A DNA stretch of 64,000 nt. Origin: Dugong dugon. Its lineage: Eukaryota; Chordata; Mammalia; Sirenia; Dugongidae. The notes under the pieces are model-generated. The model had not been told where the DNA came from and did not search any database. It saw only the letters and a list, made by a program, of their open reading frames with translations. The stretch lies in the NCBI GenBank assembly GCA_030035585.1, contig CM057481.1:53639128-53703127 (forward strand). The letters run 5' to 3'. Below are positions 10,576 through 21,529 of this stretch, piece after piece. The position numbers and the translations under genes were made by a program. Within the stretch, counting starts at the first letter, position 1, and every line of letters begins with the position of its first letter.

Positions 10576-12195
10576 ATTGAACAATGCAGGAAGCATCAAA
10601 AGAAGATGAAAGGCATATACAGAGTCACTGTACCAAAAAGAACTGGTCAATATTCAATCATTTCAGGAGGTAGTATTTGATCAAACCGATGGTATTGAAG
10701 GAAGAAGTCCACACTGCACTGAAGTCACTGGCAGAAGACAAGGCTCCAGGAATTGACAGAATACCAATGGAGATGTTTCAATAAATGGATGCAACAACAG
10801 AAGCACTCTCATCTATGCCAAGAAATTTGGAAGACAGCTACCTGGCCAACAAACTGGAAGAGATCCATATTTGTGCCCATTCCAAAGAAACGTGATCCAA
10901 CAGAATGCAGAAATTATTGAACAATATCATCAATATCACACAGAACTAAAATTTTGTTGAAGATAATTAAAAAATGGATGAAACAGTACACTGGCAAGGA
11001 ACTGCCAGAAATTCAAACCAGATTCAGAAGAGGATGTGGAATGAGGAATATCATTGCTGATGTCAGATGGAACTTGGCTGAGAGGAGAGAACACCTGAAA
11101 GATGTTTACCTGTGTTTTATTGACTATGCAAAGGCATTCGACTGTGTGGATCATAACAAATTATGAATAATATTGCAAAGAATGGGAATTCTAGAACACT
11201 TAATTTTCTCATGAAGAACCTGTACATAGTCCAGGAGGAAGGTGTTAGAACAGAAGAAGGGAATACTCCACGGTTTAAAGTCAGGAACAGCGTGCGTCAG
11301 AGTTGTAGCCTTTCACCATACTTATTCGATCTGTATGCTTAACAGATAATCTGAGAAGCTGGACTATATGAAGAAGAACATGGCATCAGGATTAGAGAAA
11401 GACTCATTAACAACCTGCAGTATGCAGATGACACAACCTTTCTTGCTGAAAGTGAAGACTTGAAGTACTTACTGATGAAGATCAAAGACCACAGCCTTCA
11501 GTATGGACTACACCTCAACATAAAGAAAACAAAAAAAACTCACAACTGGACCAATAAGCAACATCATGATAAACAGAGAAAAGATTGAAGTTGTCAAGGA
11601 TTTCGTTTTACTTGGATCCACAATCAACACCCATGGAAGCAGCAGTCAAGAAATCGAGAGATGCACTGCATTGGGCAAATATGCTGCAAAAGACCTCTTT
11701 AAGGTGTTGAAAAGTAAAGATGTCACTTTGAGGACTAAGGTACACCTGGTATTGTCAGTCACCTCATATACATGCGAAAGCTGGACAATGAATAAGAATG
11801 ACAAAAGAAGAATTGATGCCTTTGAATTACGGTGTTGACGAAGAATACTGAATACACACCATGGACTGCCAGAAGAAGGAACAAGTCTGTCTTAGAAGAA
11901 GTACATCCAGAATCCTCCTTAGAAGTGAGACTGGCGAGACTTCACCTCATTTATTTTGGACATGTTATCAGAAGGGACCAGTCTCTGGAGAGGGACATAA
12001 TGCTTGGTGAAGTAGAAGGTCAGCAAAAAAGAGGAAGATCCTCATCGAGATAGACTGACACCATGGCAGCAGCAATCAGCTCAAACAGCAATGATTGTGA
12101 GGATGGTGCAGGACCAGGCAGTGTTTCGTACTGTTGTACATAGAGTCACCATAAGCTGGAACTGACTCGATGGCACCTAACAGCAACAACAACAG

Positions 12196-12300
12196 CAGTC
12201 TTTACAGCGGTAGATCACCGGGTCTTTTCTCTCACGGAGCCATTAGTGGGTTTGAACCACCAAATTTTTGGAGCGTTTAACTTTGCACCACTAGGGCTTC
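12196..12300 (-). mobile_element. Split AfroSINE (long form), 5' arm
   Basis: In minus orientation: 'agtctttacagc', 'tcttttctctcacggagcc' (the central block of the long form), 'agtgggtttgaaccacc' (B-box side) and the tRNA-like head 'gcaccactagggcttc'. It takes up where 8,671-8,760 stops. It is followed by 'agaccattcctgct' (12,303-12,316), a one-mismatch copy of the target site at 8,622-8,635. Confidence 0.75.
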
Positions 12301-12316
12301 TTAGACCATTCCTGCT

Positions 12317-12904
12317 ACTAAACTATAGTTCCTACTACTCAATCCTCTCTTCCAGACTATTTCTAAGCTGAGTTTTCTAGCTGTCCATCAATTCTGTGAG
12401 TCTTTATTTCAAATTGTCTTCCGGTGAATTCCCTTTGACTTAGGTTAAGAAAATTGGTTTATGTTCTTACAACAAAGTACACTAAGTAAAACAAATATCT
12501 TCTGCTGGCGTTACTAATTCCTTACATATTTAGAATTCTTTGGAGAGCTTCAAAACACTTTCTTACCCATTTCTTCCTTTTCTATTTACAACTCTGAACA
12601 TCACCTTCTAACTTTACTGCCCCATGGCCTCATTCATCACATTTAGGTATTGCTGCCTGACTTCTCCTCTAGATGACACTCCACGTAGGCAGGGACTTAC
12701 TCGCCAGCATCTAGCACCATGCTGAACGCATAGCTGGTGCTCAGTAGATGGAAGGGAAAGAAATACATGGTTACAGAAATATTTCTCCCAGTAAATATAT
12801 CCCCTTCATCACCATTCAAGAGGAGTCACATTTTTACCTTTGTGAAAGCTAGTTTATCTTCTGGTTCAGAGCAAAAGTTTGCATCCAGCTTCAAAGTACC
12901 TAAC
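12317..12904. other. No gene; possible L2/MIR tail near 12,660-12,745
   Basis: The block 'gtaggcagggacttactcgc' followed by 'tagcaccatgctgaacgcat' and 'gctcagtagatg' resembles an L2 or MIR 3' tail. The rest is unclassified. Confidence 0.4.
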
Positions 12905-13061
12905 CCATAACCCACTGCCATCCAGTCGATTTCAACTCATAGCGACCCTATAGGACAGAGTAGAACTGCCCCATAGGGTTTCCAAGGAGAGGCTGGTGGA
13001 TTCCAACTGACAACCTTTTGGTTAGCAGCCAAGCTTTTAACCACTGTGACACCAGGGCTCC
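12905..13061 (-). mobile_element. AfroSINE, short form
   Basis: Minus-strand AfroSINE: tail 'cccactgccatccagtcgat', 'gaccctataggacagagtag', a direct jump from 'ttccaaggagaggctggtgg' to the tRNA head (central ~45 nt missing), and 'accactgtgacaccagggct'. Flanks 'agtacctaa' and 'agtagctaa' are a plausible one-mismatch duplication. Confidence 0.92.
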
Positions 13062-13419
13062 AGAGTAGCTAAAGCAGATGCTATTTCACCAAATATTAAA
13101 GAAGATCCCTTTAAAGGTGCCAGAAACATTGCCATCATGTAGGCTGGAAAGTGTTTACCAACTTTGAATTAAAAGAGTCCATGTTATCACTTGGCCTAGG
13201 ATGTTATAGAAAGAAACTTCTTCCATGTGATTTGCTGAATCTCATGATAGATCAGCGAAACTTTTAAGGGCAACAATAGAGTTAAGAAATATTCAGAATC
13301 ATGGACCTACACGTGGGGGAAAAGTTACAGCTGACCAAAGATAGAACAACACTGTTTAGCAAACGAGGGTGATGTTTACAGCAGAACTGATGGTGGCAGC
13401 TTTCAAAGCATTATGTATA
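13062..13419. other. No recognised gene or repeat
   Basis: Single-copy-looking sequence. No motif or repeat family was identified. Confidence 0.45.
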
Positions 13420-13640
13420 TTTCCAGGCATACACATGTATAGCTATGACAGCTTGTCAATTACAATTTTGTTAATCAAGTGGATGTAATTCATTAGAGTT
13501 TACATGCAGAATAAACCAAGCATATGCTTCAGCCCAAAGTTCTAATTTGTCTGTTGCTGATAGCGTTCTATGTGTCTTAAGTGGAAATAAAGACATTATA
13601 ATTGAATAAACGTTTTCCGCTTGCTAAGCATGCTCTCTCA
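13420..13640. promoter_or_regulatory. Candidate conserved non-coding element
   Basis: High-complexity, repeat-free sequence with clustered homeodomain-like sites ('gtcaattacaattttgttaa', 'gtaattcattag', 'tataattgaata') and no coding signal. This texture is typical of conserved enhancers near developmental genes. Inference only; no alignment was available. Confidence 0.35.
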
Positions 13641-13889
13641 GGGTTAACAACAAGCAAATGGAATAATGTGGAATCTTTGCAAAAGTGACCACAAATAAGA
13701 CAACCATGGGGAAGAGGTGGGTGTCAGCTTTCCTGGTTGCCTGCCATACGGGTTTGCTCATGTGTGATTGATTGCACTGGTGAGTAATACCAGTTGGCAG
13801 ACATTAGTAACACTTTGTCTTACTTTTGGTGCAGTTGTTAGCTTTTCTATGTTTAGCATGTTTTCATATTTTAATAAGAATTCTGAAGC

Positions 13890-13924
<35 letters not shown>

Positions 13925-15479
13925 GTATATTCAGCATTAGCCTGAAACTTGACACTTTTGATTCTGGGGTAGTTTATAGCTTCATCTGTATTTGACATAA
14001 CTACAAGATGCTTTCAACATATGGAATTATGCTTGTAAAATTTAACCTTATTACATTCCTTTTCCAGCCCCTGTGCCTTTTTTTCGACCCATTTTCATTT
14101 GCATTTTAAACATTTTGATTAGACATTGTTACCTGGGTTGGCATGGTTTTGTGGGAGGCATGAAGGACGGGAGAAAACCAGGCGCTACGTGGAGTTGTTT
14201 TTTGTTTTTTTGACAATTGATCAGGAGGCTCCATTTCATGTTTGAACCAAGATGGATGAGGTACCAGCCTGAAATCCTTTGTGATTTCACCAACAACATG
14301 AGTACCAGGAATGTTTTTAGCGCTGCACTGAAGCATCCGATGAGGTGTTGGAAACATGTGGGCTCTTCCAGGATTGTGCGTGGTGCACTTACTCCCTTCT
14401 GGGAGTTGGAACACGTCCACCAGGCGAGCCATGTGAAAGGCATGAGCCTCCGACAATGGTGTGATGGAAATTTCAATAGGCAAGGACCTGCGCCAAGTTT
14501 GTGGAGTATTGTTTTAGTATGACTTTAGCCCAAGCCAATGAGTGGCTTGGCTTGCTTTCTTCAAGGCAAAAGTTGAAAATGGCTTCGGGTTGTCTTTAAA
14601 GTTCTGGGGGTTTGTAGATACTCAACAGCACACCCCCGTTTCCATTAAAGACAGCTCTAAGGACTGGTCTGACCCAGCAGATGGCACAAAATACCCTAAG
14701 AAAGAAGGCTCTGGATGGTTTTAGTTCACACTGACAAGCTACAACTAAAATTAAGTGGACAATAACTTATTATTCTGTATTTGCTTATTTTGGTTTATTG
14801 CAAAAAGAAGTGCATTTTAAATGCTTTATTATGTTCTTTATATGGAGTTTGGTTAACATTGCCCCGGGGCTTATGAGCAGAGGAAACTTAGAGGTTTTTC
14901 TTAAACAAAAGAGAGGAGAGCTTGCTCATGAAGCAGGTTTCCCAGGGTCACGGCCACTTCTAATTACAATTCTAATGAAACATGAGGAGATCTTCCCAGG
15001 AGATCATTACTTGGTAATTTTTCAACAATAGCTATACCATCTTCTTCCCTATTTGGAAAATATAGAAAAATGGCCCCTCAGCGTCCCTACCATAGATTTC
15101 ATTTTCATACTCGATATTTCTGAATCCCTGATTAGTTCTCTGACAAGGAACACATTTATATACAGTATGAAATATGAGCATTATCTGTGCCTTGGTCTTA
15201 ATTTAAAATTTGCATTCTACAGTATTTACGTAGACCTTCTCTGCAACCTTTCAAGTACTCAAACAAATGATTCGCCATTAAAAGAGTTTATCTTGAAATA
15301 TCTGTCTGAGCATTGTAAATAGCATGTAATGGATCACACGTTTATTTAGACAAGTGAAATACAACATCAAAAGCTATCGCTGAAAAACTAGGCCAATATG
15401 GGCATTAAAAATATAGCACCATATATCTTGGGCAAGAAAGTTCTCCGGTTCCCACGTGCAGTAATGGGGAATATTTAGA
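13641..15479. other. Single-copy DNA without a recognised gene; open frame 14,106-14,515 on the minus strand
   Basis: No repeat family was recognised. The minus strand has ~136 codons without a stop at 14,106-14,515, but the long frame has no upstream ATG. The first in-frame ATG begins 'MARLVDVFQLPEGSK', and two other frames over the same bases are also open. No domain was recognised and no splice sites were convincing. It could be a retrocopy fragment, a conserved non-coding element or chance. Confidence 0.35.
13889..13926. repeat. (TG)n(TA)n microsatellite
   Basis: About ten TG units are followed by about five TA units. Confidence 0.95.
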
Positions 15480-16330
15480 CTCTCCAGCAAAGATTACATG
15501 TTTCTTGATTCATCTCACAGTGCAAGTTGACTTCATTTGCAAAGTGATAACCTATTACCATAACTAAACCGCCTATTGCATGGAGCCTCAGAAATAAAAT
15601 AAAAAGATCAGCCAGTTATCTTATTTACATATATTGAATTGCAGTAATACAGCCCGATCTCGGCCTCTCATTTGATTCTAATTAAAGCGTAGCAGAGAAA
15701 CTGCAATCCACACAAGAGCTTATTTTAATAGTCAGCGCTGGCAAAGTCCCAATATCACAATGTAGCAATTAACAGCACGGCTGTATTTGCTATTCATGGT
15801 TTGATGTAAAAACTTGTTTATTAAGATGGGCTGGAGGCGCTGGTGTGCAATAGACCTGCATGTAATTAGATTCCAATTATTTGTCTGTTTCTGATATTGT
15901 AAACTGGCACTTAGCACATCAGTTAAATTGACACACGGCGCTGCATGGTTTACTCGGTAATTAAAACATGTTCTGTTAATTAGATGATGACCACTTTATT
16001 TCAGGGCCCTTGTGTTTGGGTTTTCTCGTGTGCTCTGTTTGTATCATGAGCCACCAGACGCTCCTCTAATGAGTCCTTGTTTTGTTTCAATTACCACCTG
16101 CTGTTCAAAAGCAAAGCTTGTTTTAACTAAACAAAATTAATGCTTGTCTCTTCCTTTGTAAGAACTTAAACGTTAGACAAATTAATACGCTTATTATCGA
16201 AGTGCTAAGCTCTGGTTTTAAAGACTGCTAAGGCAATTAGAAGAAAGTTATAAAATGTTGTAGAGTGCATCATAAATATTGTTTCGTGTATTAAGAGGCA
16301 TTACAAACAATGAAATATTTGCTGCAGTTG
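15480..16330. promoter_or_regulatory. Candidate conserved enhancer with clustered TAATTA sites
   Basis: Repeat-free, high-complexity sequence. The homeodomain palindrome TAATTA occurs at 15,679, 15,863, 15,958 and 15,977, and CAATTA at 15,766 and 15,874, all within ~300 nt. More AT-core sites and an E-box-like CACCTG lie at 16,085-16,200. Homeodomain site clusters in gene-poor DNA are typical of developmental enhancers. The target gene is not in view. Conservation was not tested. Confidence 0.45.
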
Positions 16331-17254
16331 AAAGGGAACATGGGGACTTAGCCTCCCCAGCCCCAAATTCAATTAGCTCTTGCAATTTGCGAAGGGATCC
16401 AGAAACTAAAGATACCAGGGACTTTCTAAGAGGAGGAACTGGATGAAGGTGGATGTGACGCTGTGTGGTGTGCCTATGAATAAAGCCATAAATGATACCG
16501 GACCGTCCTGGATGGGCTCCTAAAGTGTCTGGTTGAGGTATTTTCTCTTATACATAGTATGTATGTTGTTTCCATGTTAAAGAACCAATAGCAGCTGTTG
16601 CTTAAAACTTTTACTGCAAATGCTAGCAGGAAAGCTACTTTGCATTTTGTGGGGTTGAAGGCCTGTCCAACTAACTAAGCTTCTTATTCCACAGCCACCT
16701 CCACATCAGCGATTCACCCATGCAAGCATCGGAGCACAGTTAATCTTGACAACATTTCCACGGCCCTTCCTATCCCAACGGCTTCTCACCACACACCATG
16801 ACCTCATCACCACACCTCCCGTTCAGAGTTGAGAATTGTGGTCATGCAAGGGTTGGGAGCAAAGGATGGCTACTTCTTTCCCAAAATACTTCTTCATCAG
16901 ATTTGGGGAACTCATTAACAAAGCTAATAAGGTGATGTCAGTCAAGTCAGCCACTGACATCATCTAAGAAGCTACTCTAAATAGAGTCAGACAGTTCAGA
17001 ATGGCAAGGAAAACCTCCAGTTCATTCCATTCCATTGGTGCCAAACCAGCCAAGTCAATAGCTTAGAGATGAGGGTGGAGTGGGGAGGGGCTTTGTCCTA
17101 GATAAGATAGTCCTGTGCCAGGTAACTTCAGGGTTGTTCAGATATACTCTTTCATGAGATGCAATTCATAGTTATTCAGGGTTCATAGCAATGTGTATTA
17201 GAGTTGATATCTGGCATCTTAAGGAAAATGCACAAACCAACCTGAAATGGTGCG
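16331..17254. other. No recognised gene or repeat
   Basis: Single-copy-looking DNA. A few short open frames have no recognisable domain, and no repeat family was identified. Confidence 0.45.
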
Positions 17255-17634
17255 CCGTCGGCCCTCCATATCCGCCGATTCCGCATCAGCTGATTGAACC
17301 AATCACGGATTGAAAATATTCCGGGAAATAAAGTTGTTGCTGACACGTACCACGTAGTCACTATGTCTGTACAGAAGTTTTGCTGCGTCTGTACCAAACG
17401 TGCAGATTTTTTCTTGTCATTATTCCCTAATACAGTGTAGCAACTGTTTACATAATATTTACATAATAGTAGGTATTTCAAGTAATCTAGAGATGATTTA
17501 AACTATATGGAAGGATATTCATAGGTTATATGCAAATATTATGCCATTTTATATAAGGGTCTTCAGCATTTGCAGGTTTTGGTATCCACAAGGTTCATGG
17601 AACCAATTCCCCATGGATACTGAGGGATGACTGT
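17255..17634. mobile_element. Tigger-type MITE (MER2-like DNA transposon)
   Basis: The left end 'cgtcggccctccatatcc' and right end 'ggatactgagggatgactg' form imperfect terminal inverted repeats. The internal blocks 'cttgtcattattccctaa', 'agtaatctagagatgattta' and 'gttatatgcaaatattatgc' match the TcMar-Tigger MER2 pattern. At ~380 nt it is the non-autonomous form and has no transposase. Confidence 0.75.
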
Positions 17635-17929
17635 ATTCACAACGTAAGGTTTCTTGGAAAGGTATTTTAATTCCAAGGCAAATCATGTTTTCGTGTTGTG
17701 AGACTTGGCTTTATTCTCAAGGTGTTCTTTTAGAGTTTGAAATGTCATTTACCCATCAGAGTCAACAACAGTGATGTCACAACATGGAATGCAAACCGGA
17801 GTGTGTGGTCTTCAGCCCCCAACACCACAGCCCCATCAACACAGGTGATCCACCTGTGTACAAAAACAAAATTCCCCACTTCCTCCTGGAATTTTAATTG
17901 AAAAAAAAAAATCACTGTAGCAGATTTCT
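17635..17929. other. No recognised gene
   Basis: Unclassified sequence between the MITE and a candidate conserved element. Confidence 0.4.
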
Positions 17930-18200
17930 ATACCTTGGGGGTACATTTCCAAAGCAATGAGCGGCAAGTTAGCTGCAAGACTTCTATTGATATTAATGGC
18001 AGTCGTGGAGCTAAATTACTGAGCACTGCTTGGCAAACTTATTCCTTAATGCTGCAGTTGCCTTAAATTAATATTTTACAAAGACCTAAAGTAATTAGAC
18101 TGTGTCTTACTAAATGCTCCATTTACTCATTAGATATTTCAAAATGCATCTTTTGCTGCAGGCCCATTGGGGTACATTAACTACTCTAAAATACATAAAT
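17930..18200. promoter_or_regulatory. Candidate conserved non-coding element
   Basis: Repeat-free, complex sequence with 'gagctaaattactgag', 'ccttaaattaatatt', 'aaagtaattagactgtg' and 'ctcattagatatttc', i.e. several AT-core homeodomain-type sites within 200 nt. No coding signal. Conservation not tested. Confidence 0.35.
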
Positions 18201-18439
18201 GACTTCAGTGGGACCTTTTTTAAAATGCTGGTACAGGGGAGGGGGAACGGTGCCTTACCAGTGACTGATTAACATTGTCACATTAAGGTATACACCGCTG
18301 GGACTCAAGGGACATGACTTGATCATGACTATCCAGAATCAGGAAGCAATGAGTTATTTTACTACCACGTCTCATGTATAAAATTTAAATGTAAACCTTA
18401 TTTTATACCCTGTGATAGACATTTACCATTTTGGCCTCT

Positions 18440-18905
18440 CAGGGACTACTCACCTTTCTCTAATTTTTTATTTGGGCTCTTCTCCTTTCCCATTCACTCT
18501 AGGAAGGCTGACTCCACTCTTATCTCTGTGGTGACACGGTGAGGGGTTAGCCTACCCCTCCTGACTACAGTGACTGGTTCAGAGATGGGCATCTTAGAGA
18601 AGATAGTATAATAAATGAAGCCAAGTATGTTTATCCAATAGTTCAAGAAAGACACGTTTTCTTTTTTGCTGGATAGGGGCCTAGAGGGAAGTAGCTGAAG
18701 AAAAGAGCCAAACCAGAGGAAGCAGACCCAATGGAGGGATCTTGGTCAAATTATATGTGACCTGGATCAAGCCTTGCCTGAAGTCAGCAACATTCGTGGA
18801 CTTATATGAACTGTTATCTCCTCTACTACCTTGACCACATTTTTTTTTTTTGCCTAAGCCACTTAAGGGTGGGTTATTTTCACTCACAAGTGAAAAACTA
18901 CTAAT
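18440..18905. repeat. Old LTR-like relic, family unresolved
   Basis: The ending 'gcctaagccacttaagggtg' after a T-run, with an upstream 'agaggaagcagacccaatgg' block, resembles decayed eutherian LTRs that end with 'aagccac'-type sequence. Too diverged to name. Confidence 0.3.
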
Positions 18906-18942
18906 ACAATTTGTACAGTTTGACTTTTCACACCACGCTGCC

Positions 18943-19151
18943 CCAGACCAAACCTACCACCTTCAAGTTGATTCTGACTCATAGTGACTCTACAGGACAC
19001 AGTAGAACTGCCCCATAAGGTTTCCAAGGCTGGAAATCATTTATGGAAATAGACTGCCATATTTTTCTCCCGTGGAGTAGATGGTGGGTTCAAATCATCC
19101 TCCTCTGGGTTAGCAGAGCCAGGGCTTTAACCACTGCACTACCAGGGCTCC
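18943..19151 (-). mobile_element. AfroSINE, long form
   Basis: Minus-strand copy that retains the central block ('gaaatcatttatggaaatag', 'actgccatatttttctcccg') absent from short copies. The tRNA-like head 'ccactgcactaccagggctc' is on the right and the RTE-like tail on the left. At ~209 nt it belongs to the same class as 10,351-10,565. Confidence 0.9.
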
Positions 19152-19164
19152 TTTACAACACAGT

Positions 19165-19522
19165 CATGCTAATTTCACCGTGATGGTTAAGACTACGTGT
19201 CAACTTGGCTGGGCCATGATTTTCAATGTTTTGGCAGTCGTATTATGTTGTGATCACTTCCCTGTTGAGATGTGATGCGTGGTCACCCCCATAATGGAAT
19301 CTGCTGTGGTACCAGTGGGGGCGGCTCGCTACCCCTCAGCATTCATTTCTCCGCCCTCCGCTGCCTGGCTCTTCCACTCTCCCTTTCTTAATGCATAGGT
19401 CTGTGCTTATACCTTCTGGATATTGCTTCGGATTTCCCTTACAACTGGCCATCCCAGGAGAGATAGATCCCAAGATGGAAATTCAGTTCTGCAGAGACAT
19501 GAGGCCTTACTCATACCTTGAG
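19165..19522. repeat. Old LTR-like repeat interrupted by an L1 3' end
   Basis: The opening 'gtgatggttaagactacgtg', 'tcaacttggctgggcc' is a widely seen start of an old eutherian LTR-type repeat. The sequence is cut at 19,523 by the L1 insertion and probably resumes after 20,216. Confidence 0.4.
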
Positions 19523-19541
19523 GCTAAACTGTATGCTTTTT
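19523..19541. repeat. Target-site duplication of L1 fragment, left
   Basis: The 19-mer 'gctaaactgtatgcttttt' recurs exactly at 20,198-20,216. The terminal T bases may overlap the tail, so at least 14 bp is certain. Confidence 0.92.
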
Positions 19542-20197
19542 TTTTTTTTAATATTTTATTGTACTTCGGGTGAAGGCTTACAGATCAAACAGTTTCTCAT
19601 GTAACAGTAGTACACATGCTGTTTTATGACTTTGGTTAACAACCCCACAACATTTTAACCCTCTAAATTCTCAGCTTTTTTTTTTTGGTGAAAATACACA
19701 TAGCCAAAGATATTCCATTTCAAAACTTTTTACGTACACATTTAAGTGACATTGACTACGCTCTTCTAATTGTGCTGTTATTCTCACTTAAGATGAAGGC
19801 TTACAGGACAAAATAGCCTCCCATTTAACAGTTACTACAAATGTTGCCCTATAACAATGGTTAACAATCTCACAACACATAAACAGTATCCTTACTCAAC
19901 CTTGTGTTCCCTATCATCAGCTTCCTACTCCCCTTCTGCCTTCTGGCCCTTGTCACTGGACTCCTGTACCTCGTTAGTCTCATTTGGTTTTACTGGGCTG
20001 TCCACTCCCAGGCTGAACAGTGAACCTCGAAGGTAACTTCACCTCTGAGCTGAAAGGGTGTCTGGGGGCCATACTCTTGAGGTTTCTCCAGTCTCCTTTA
20101 GGCCAGTAAATCTGGTCTTTTTTTTTTGTGAGTTAGAATTATGCTCTACATCCTTCGCCAGCTCTGTCCAGAACCCTCTGTTGTGATCCTGGTCAGA
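19535..20197 (-). mobile_element. 5'-truncated L1, 3' UTR only
   Basis: A T-run at 19,537-19,549 (poly(A) on the minus strand) is followed by ~650 nt that match the 3' UTR of the full-length L1 at 27,036-28,010: 'attttattgtacttcgggtg', 'gaaggcttacag', 'ccctctgttgtgatcctggt'. It stops inside the UTR, with no ORF2 sequence. It holds two copies of the ~110-nt UTR repeat unit (19,571 and 19,792), where the full-length element has three. Confidence 0.92.
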
Positions 20198-20216
20198 GCT
20201 AAACTGTATGCTTTTT
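20198..20216. repeat. Target-site duplication of L1 fragment, right
   Basis: Exact copy of the 19-mer at 19,523-19,541. Confidence 0.92.
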
Positions 20217-21019
20217 ATGCAGCTTTATTAAAGGCCTCCATTTAGGGTACTTAGTAAGAAGTCCACCTAATATAAAAATGGAATTGTATTTATCGTTTGG
20301 CTATTGCTCCTTGAATATAAGCCTCCTGTGGGAATCTCTAGGGAGGACAGATAATTACTAGGACTGAGCTGGGATATTCCAGGGAGGCCTAGCCAAGTAT
20401 TATCAACTTTCTTTAAAGAATCCTTCCTTCTAGGATTTTCCCAGGGAACACTACTTCCATTGTGGACTTCTCTTGTGGAGGAAGCTAATATTCCAGTGTC
20501 CAATGAACCTTGTATCTGCTAGCTAGGTTTGAGTTGCCTTTAGTGCTCACTGTTTGTTCTAGATTATGACTGTCAACTCATTCGAAAAGACTGAACATAT
20601 TACAGGGTCTTTTCTCCCTCTTAGCTTTGATCTCCTCTTTTCCCCTCAACACATTCACCCTATTCTCATCCCAAAATTCCTGCTTACAAACCAAGTTGCA
20701 ACTTTGTCTCATTCCTCTTTCTCCTGACCATGCCCTCAGGATATCTTCGCCAAACAAAGATGGCGCACAGTGCTAAACACAGATAGTTCTCTCCTCGAAG
20801 GAAATTTGGCAGCCAGCTCTTAAATTTCTGTTTTCTGGTTTTCTAATCGATTCCCATCATCCAGTTACCCGATACTAGTTCATTCTCTACACAACTGGCA
20901 GACTAAATAAACTTCCTAAAAAAAAAAAAAAAAAAAAAGCTGACAATACCCTGCCTCCTTCCTCTCTGCCCCATACTTGCAAAAATAAACAAATAATAAA
21001 AAGAAATCAAAATCCCTAG
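20217..21019. other. No recognised gene; old repeat remnants
   Basis: The first part may continue the LTR-like repeat cut by the L1 fragment. There is an A-run of ~18 at 20,920-20,938. Nothing codes for a recognisable protein. Confidence 0.4.
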
Positions 21020-21340
21020 ATTGGTACACGAAGACACCCTGACTCTGATCCCTACTATACCTTTTTCTCAGCCATTCTTCCCAGGCAGCCTACCCCCTGC
21101 CATACTGAACTTTTAACTTTTCATTGGTGATCCTCTCACTAATTTAGTCTTACAAAAATCCTTTCATCCACCTAGAATACTTTTATCCTCTTACTCACCT
21201 GCACTTTTGTTCTAATCTCAGGTAAAGCTATTTATTCTACTGCCTGTGTTTATAAAGCACCTTGTCCACATTACTATAATGAAGTTTCTATTTTTTGTTC
21301 TATTTATATATCTCCTTACCACTAGTCCAACATTTCTCAA
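21020..21340 (+). repeat. L2-like LINE fragment
   Basis: The order of motifs 'gacaccctgactctgatccc', 'cagcctaccccctgcc', 'ctatttatatatctccttac' and 'accactagtcc' is close to the 3' part of L2 elements, in plus orientation. Diverged. Confidence 0.4.
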
Positions 21341-21529
21341 AATATGATCCTGAGAATAGTAACCCCAGAAAAAATTCTTTAAAAAATTGGGTTTCTAGTT
21401 TAAAAATTGTATAGTATTTGTGTAATATATTCCTTTGCTGGGAATTTTGCAATCTGTATGTTAAAGGCTATAAAGAGTTTCCCGGAAAACAAAACAAAAC
21501 TATTTAACTTGGTGTAATCTTTTTTTTTA

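Larger units (their letters stand above)
8802..12053 (+). pseudogene. RTE endonuclease-reverse transcriptase remnant (copy C)
   Basis: The longest surviving RTE N-terminal frame in the window is here: 254 codons from 8,802 to 9,566, containing 'MWNVQSMNLGKLEVIKNEME' and 'IGELGW' (catalytic Glu block). It then shifts frame. The EN C-terminal block has Gly (GGG, 9,776-9,778) where the conserved Asp belongs. At the linker Trp this copy keeps TGG (10,096-10,098), where B, E and G have TAG. RT: 'EDKAPGIDRIPMEMF' near 10,735, 'FIDYAKAFDCVDHNKL' then TGA at 11,164-11,166, and YADD at about 11,421-11,432. C-terminal stretches are open at 11,566-11,838 and 11,832-12,053, in different frames. Dead element. 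Confidence 0.88.
8766..12195 (+). mobile_element. RTE1/BovB-like LINE, full length (copy C), nested in an AfroSINE
   Basis: The 5' end ('cttgtctgttactcgtactg', then 'gtggcttgcatgttgctgtg') and the 3' end ('ggcacctaacagcaacaac') match copies B and G. The length without the inserted SINE (10,351-10,575) is ~3.2 kb. It is flanked by the two halves of one minus-strand AfroSINE, so it inserted into that SINE. It carries its own AfroSINE insertion with a perfect 10-bp duplication. Confidence 0.9.
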
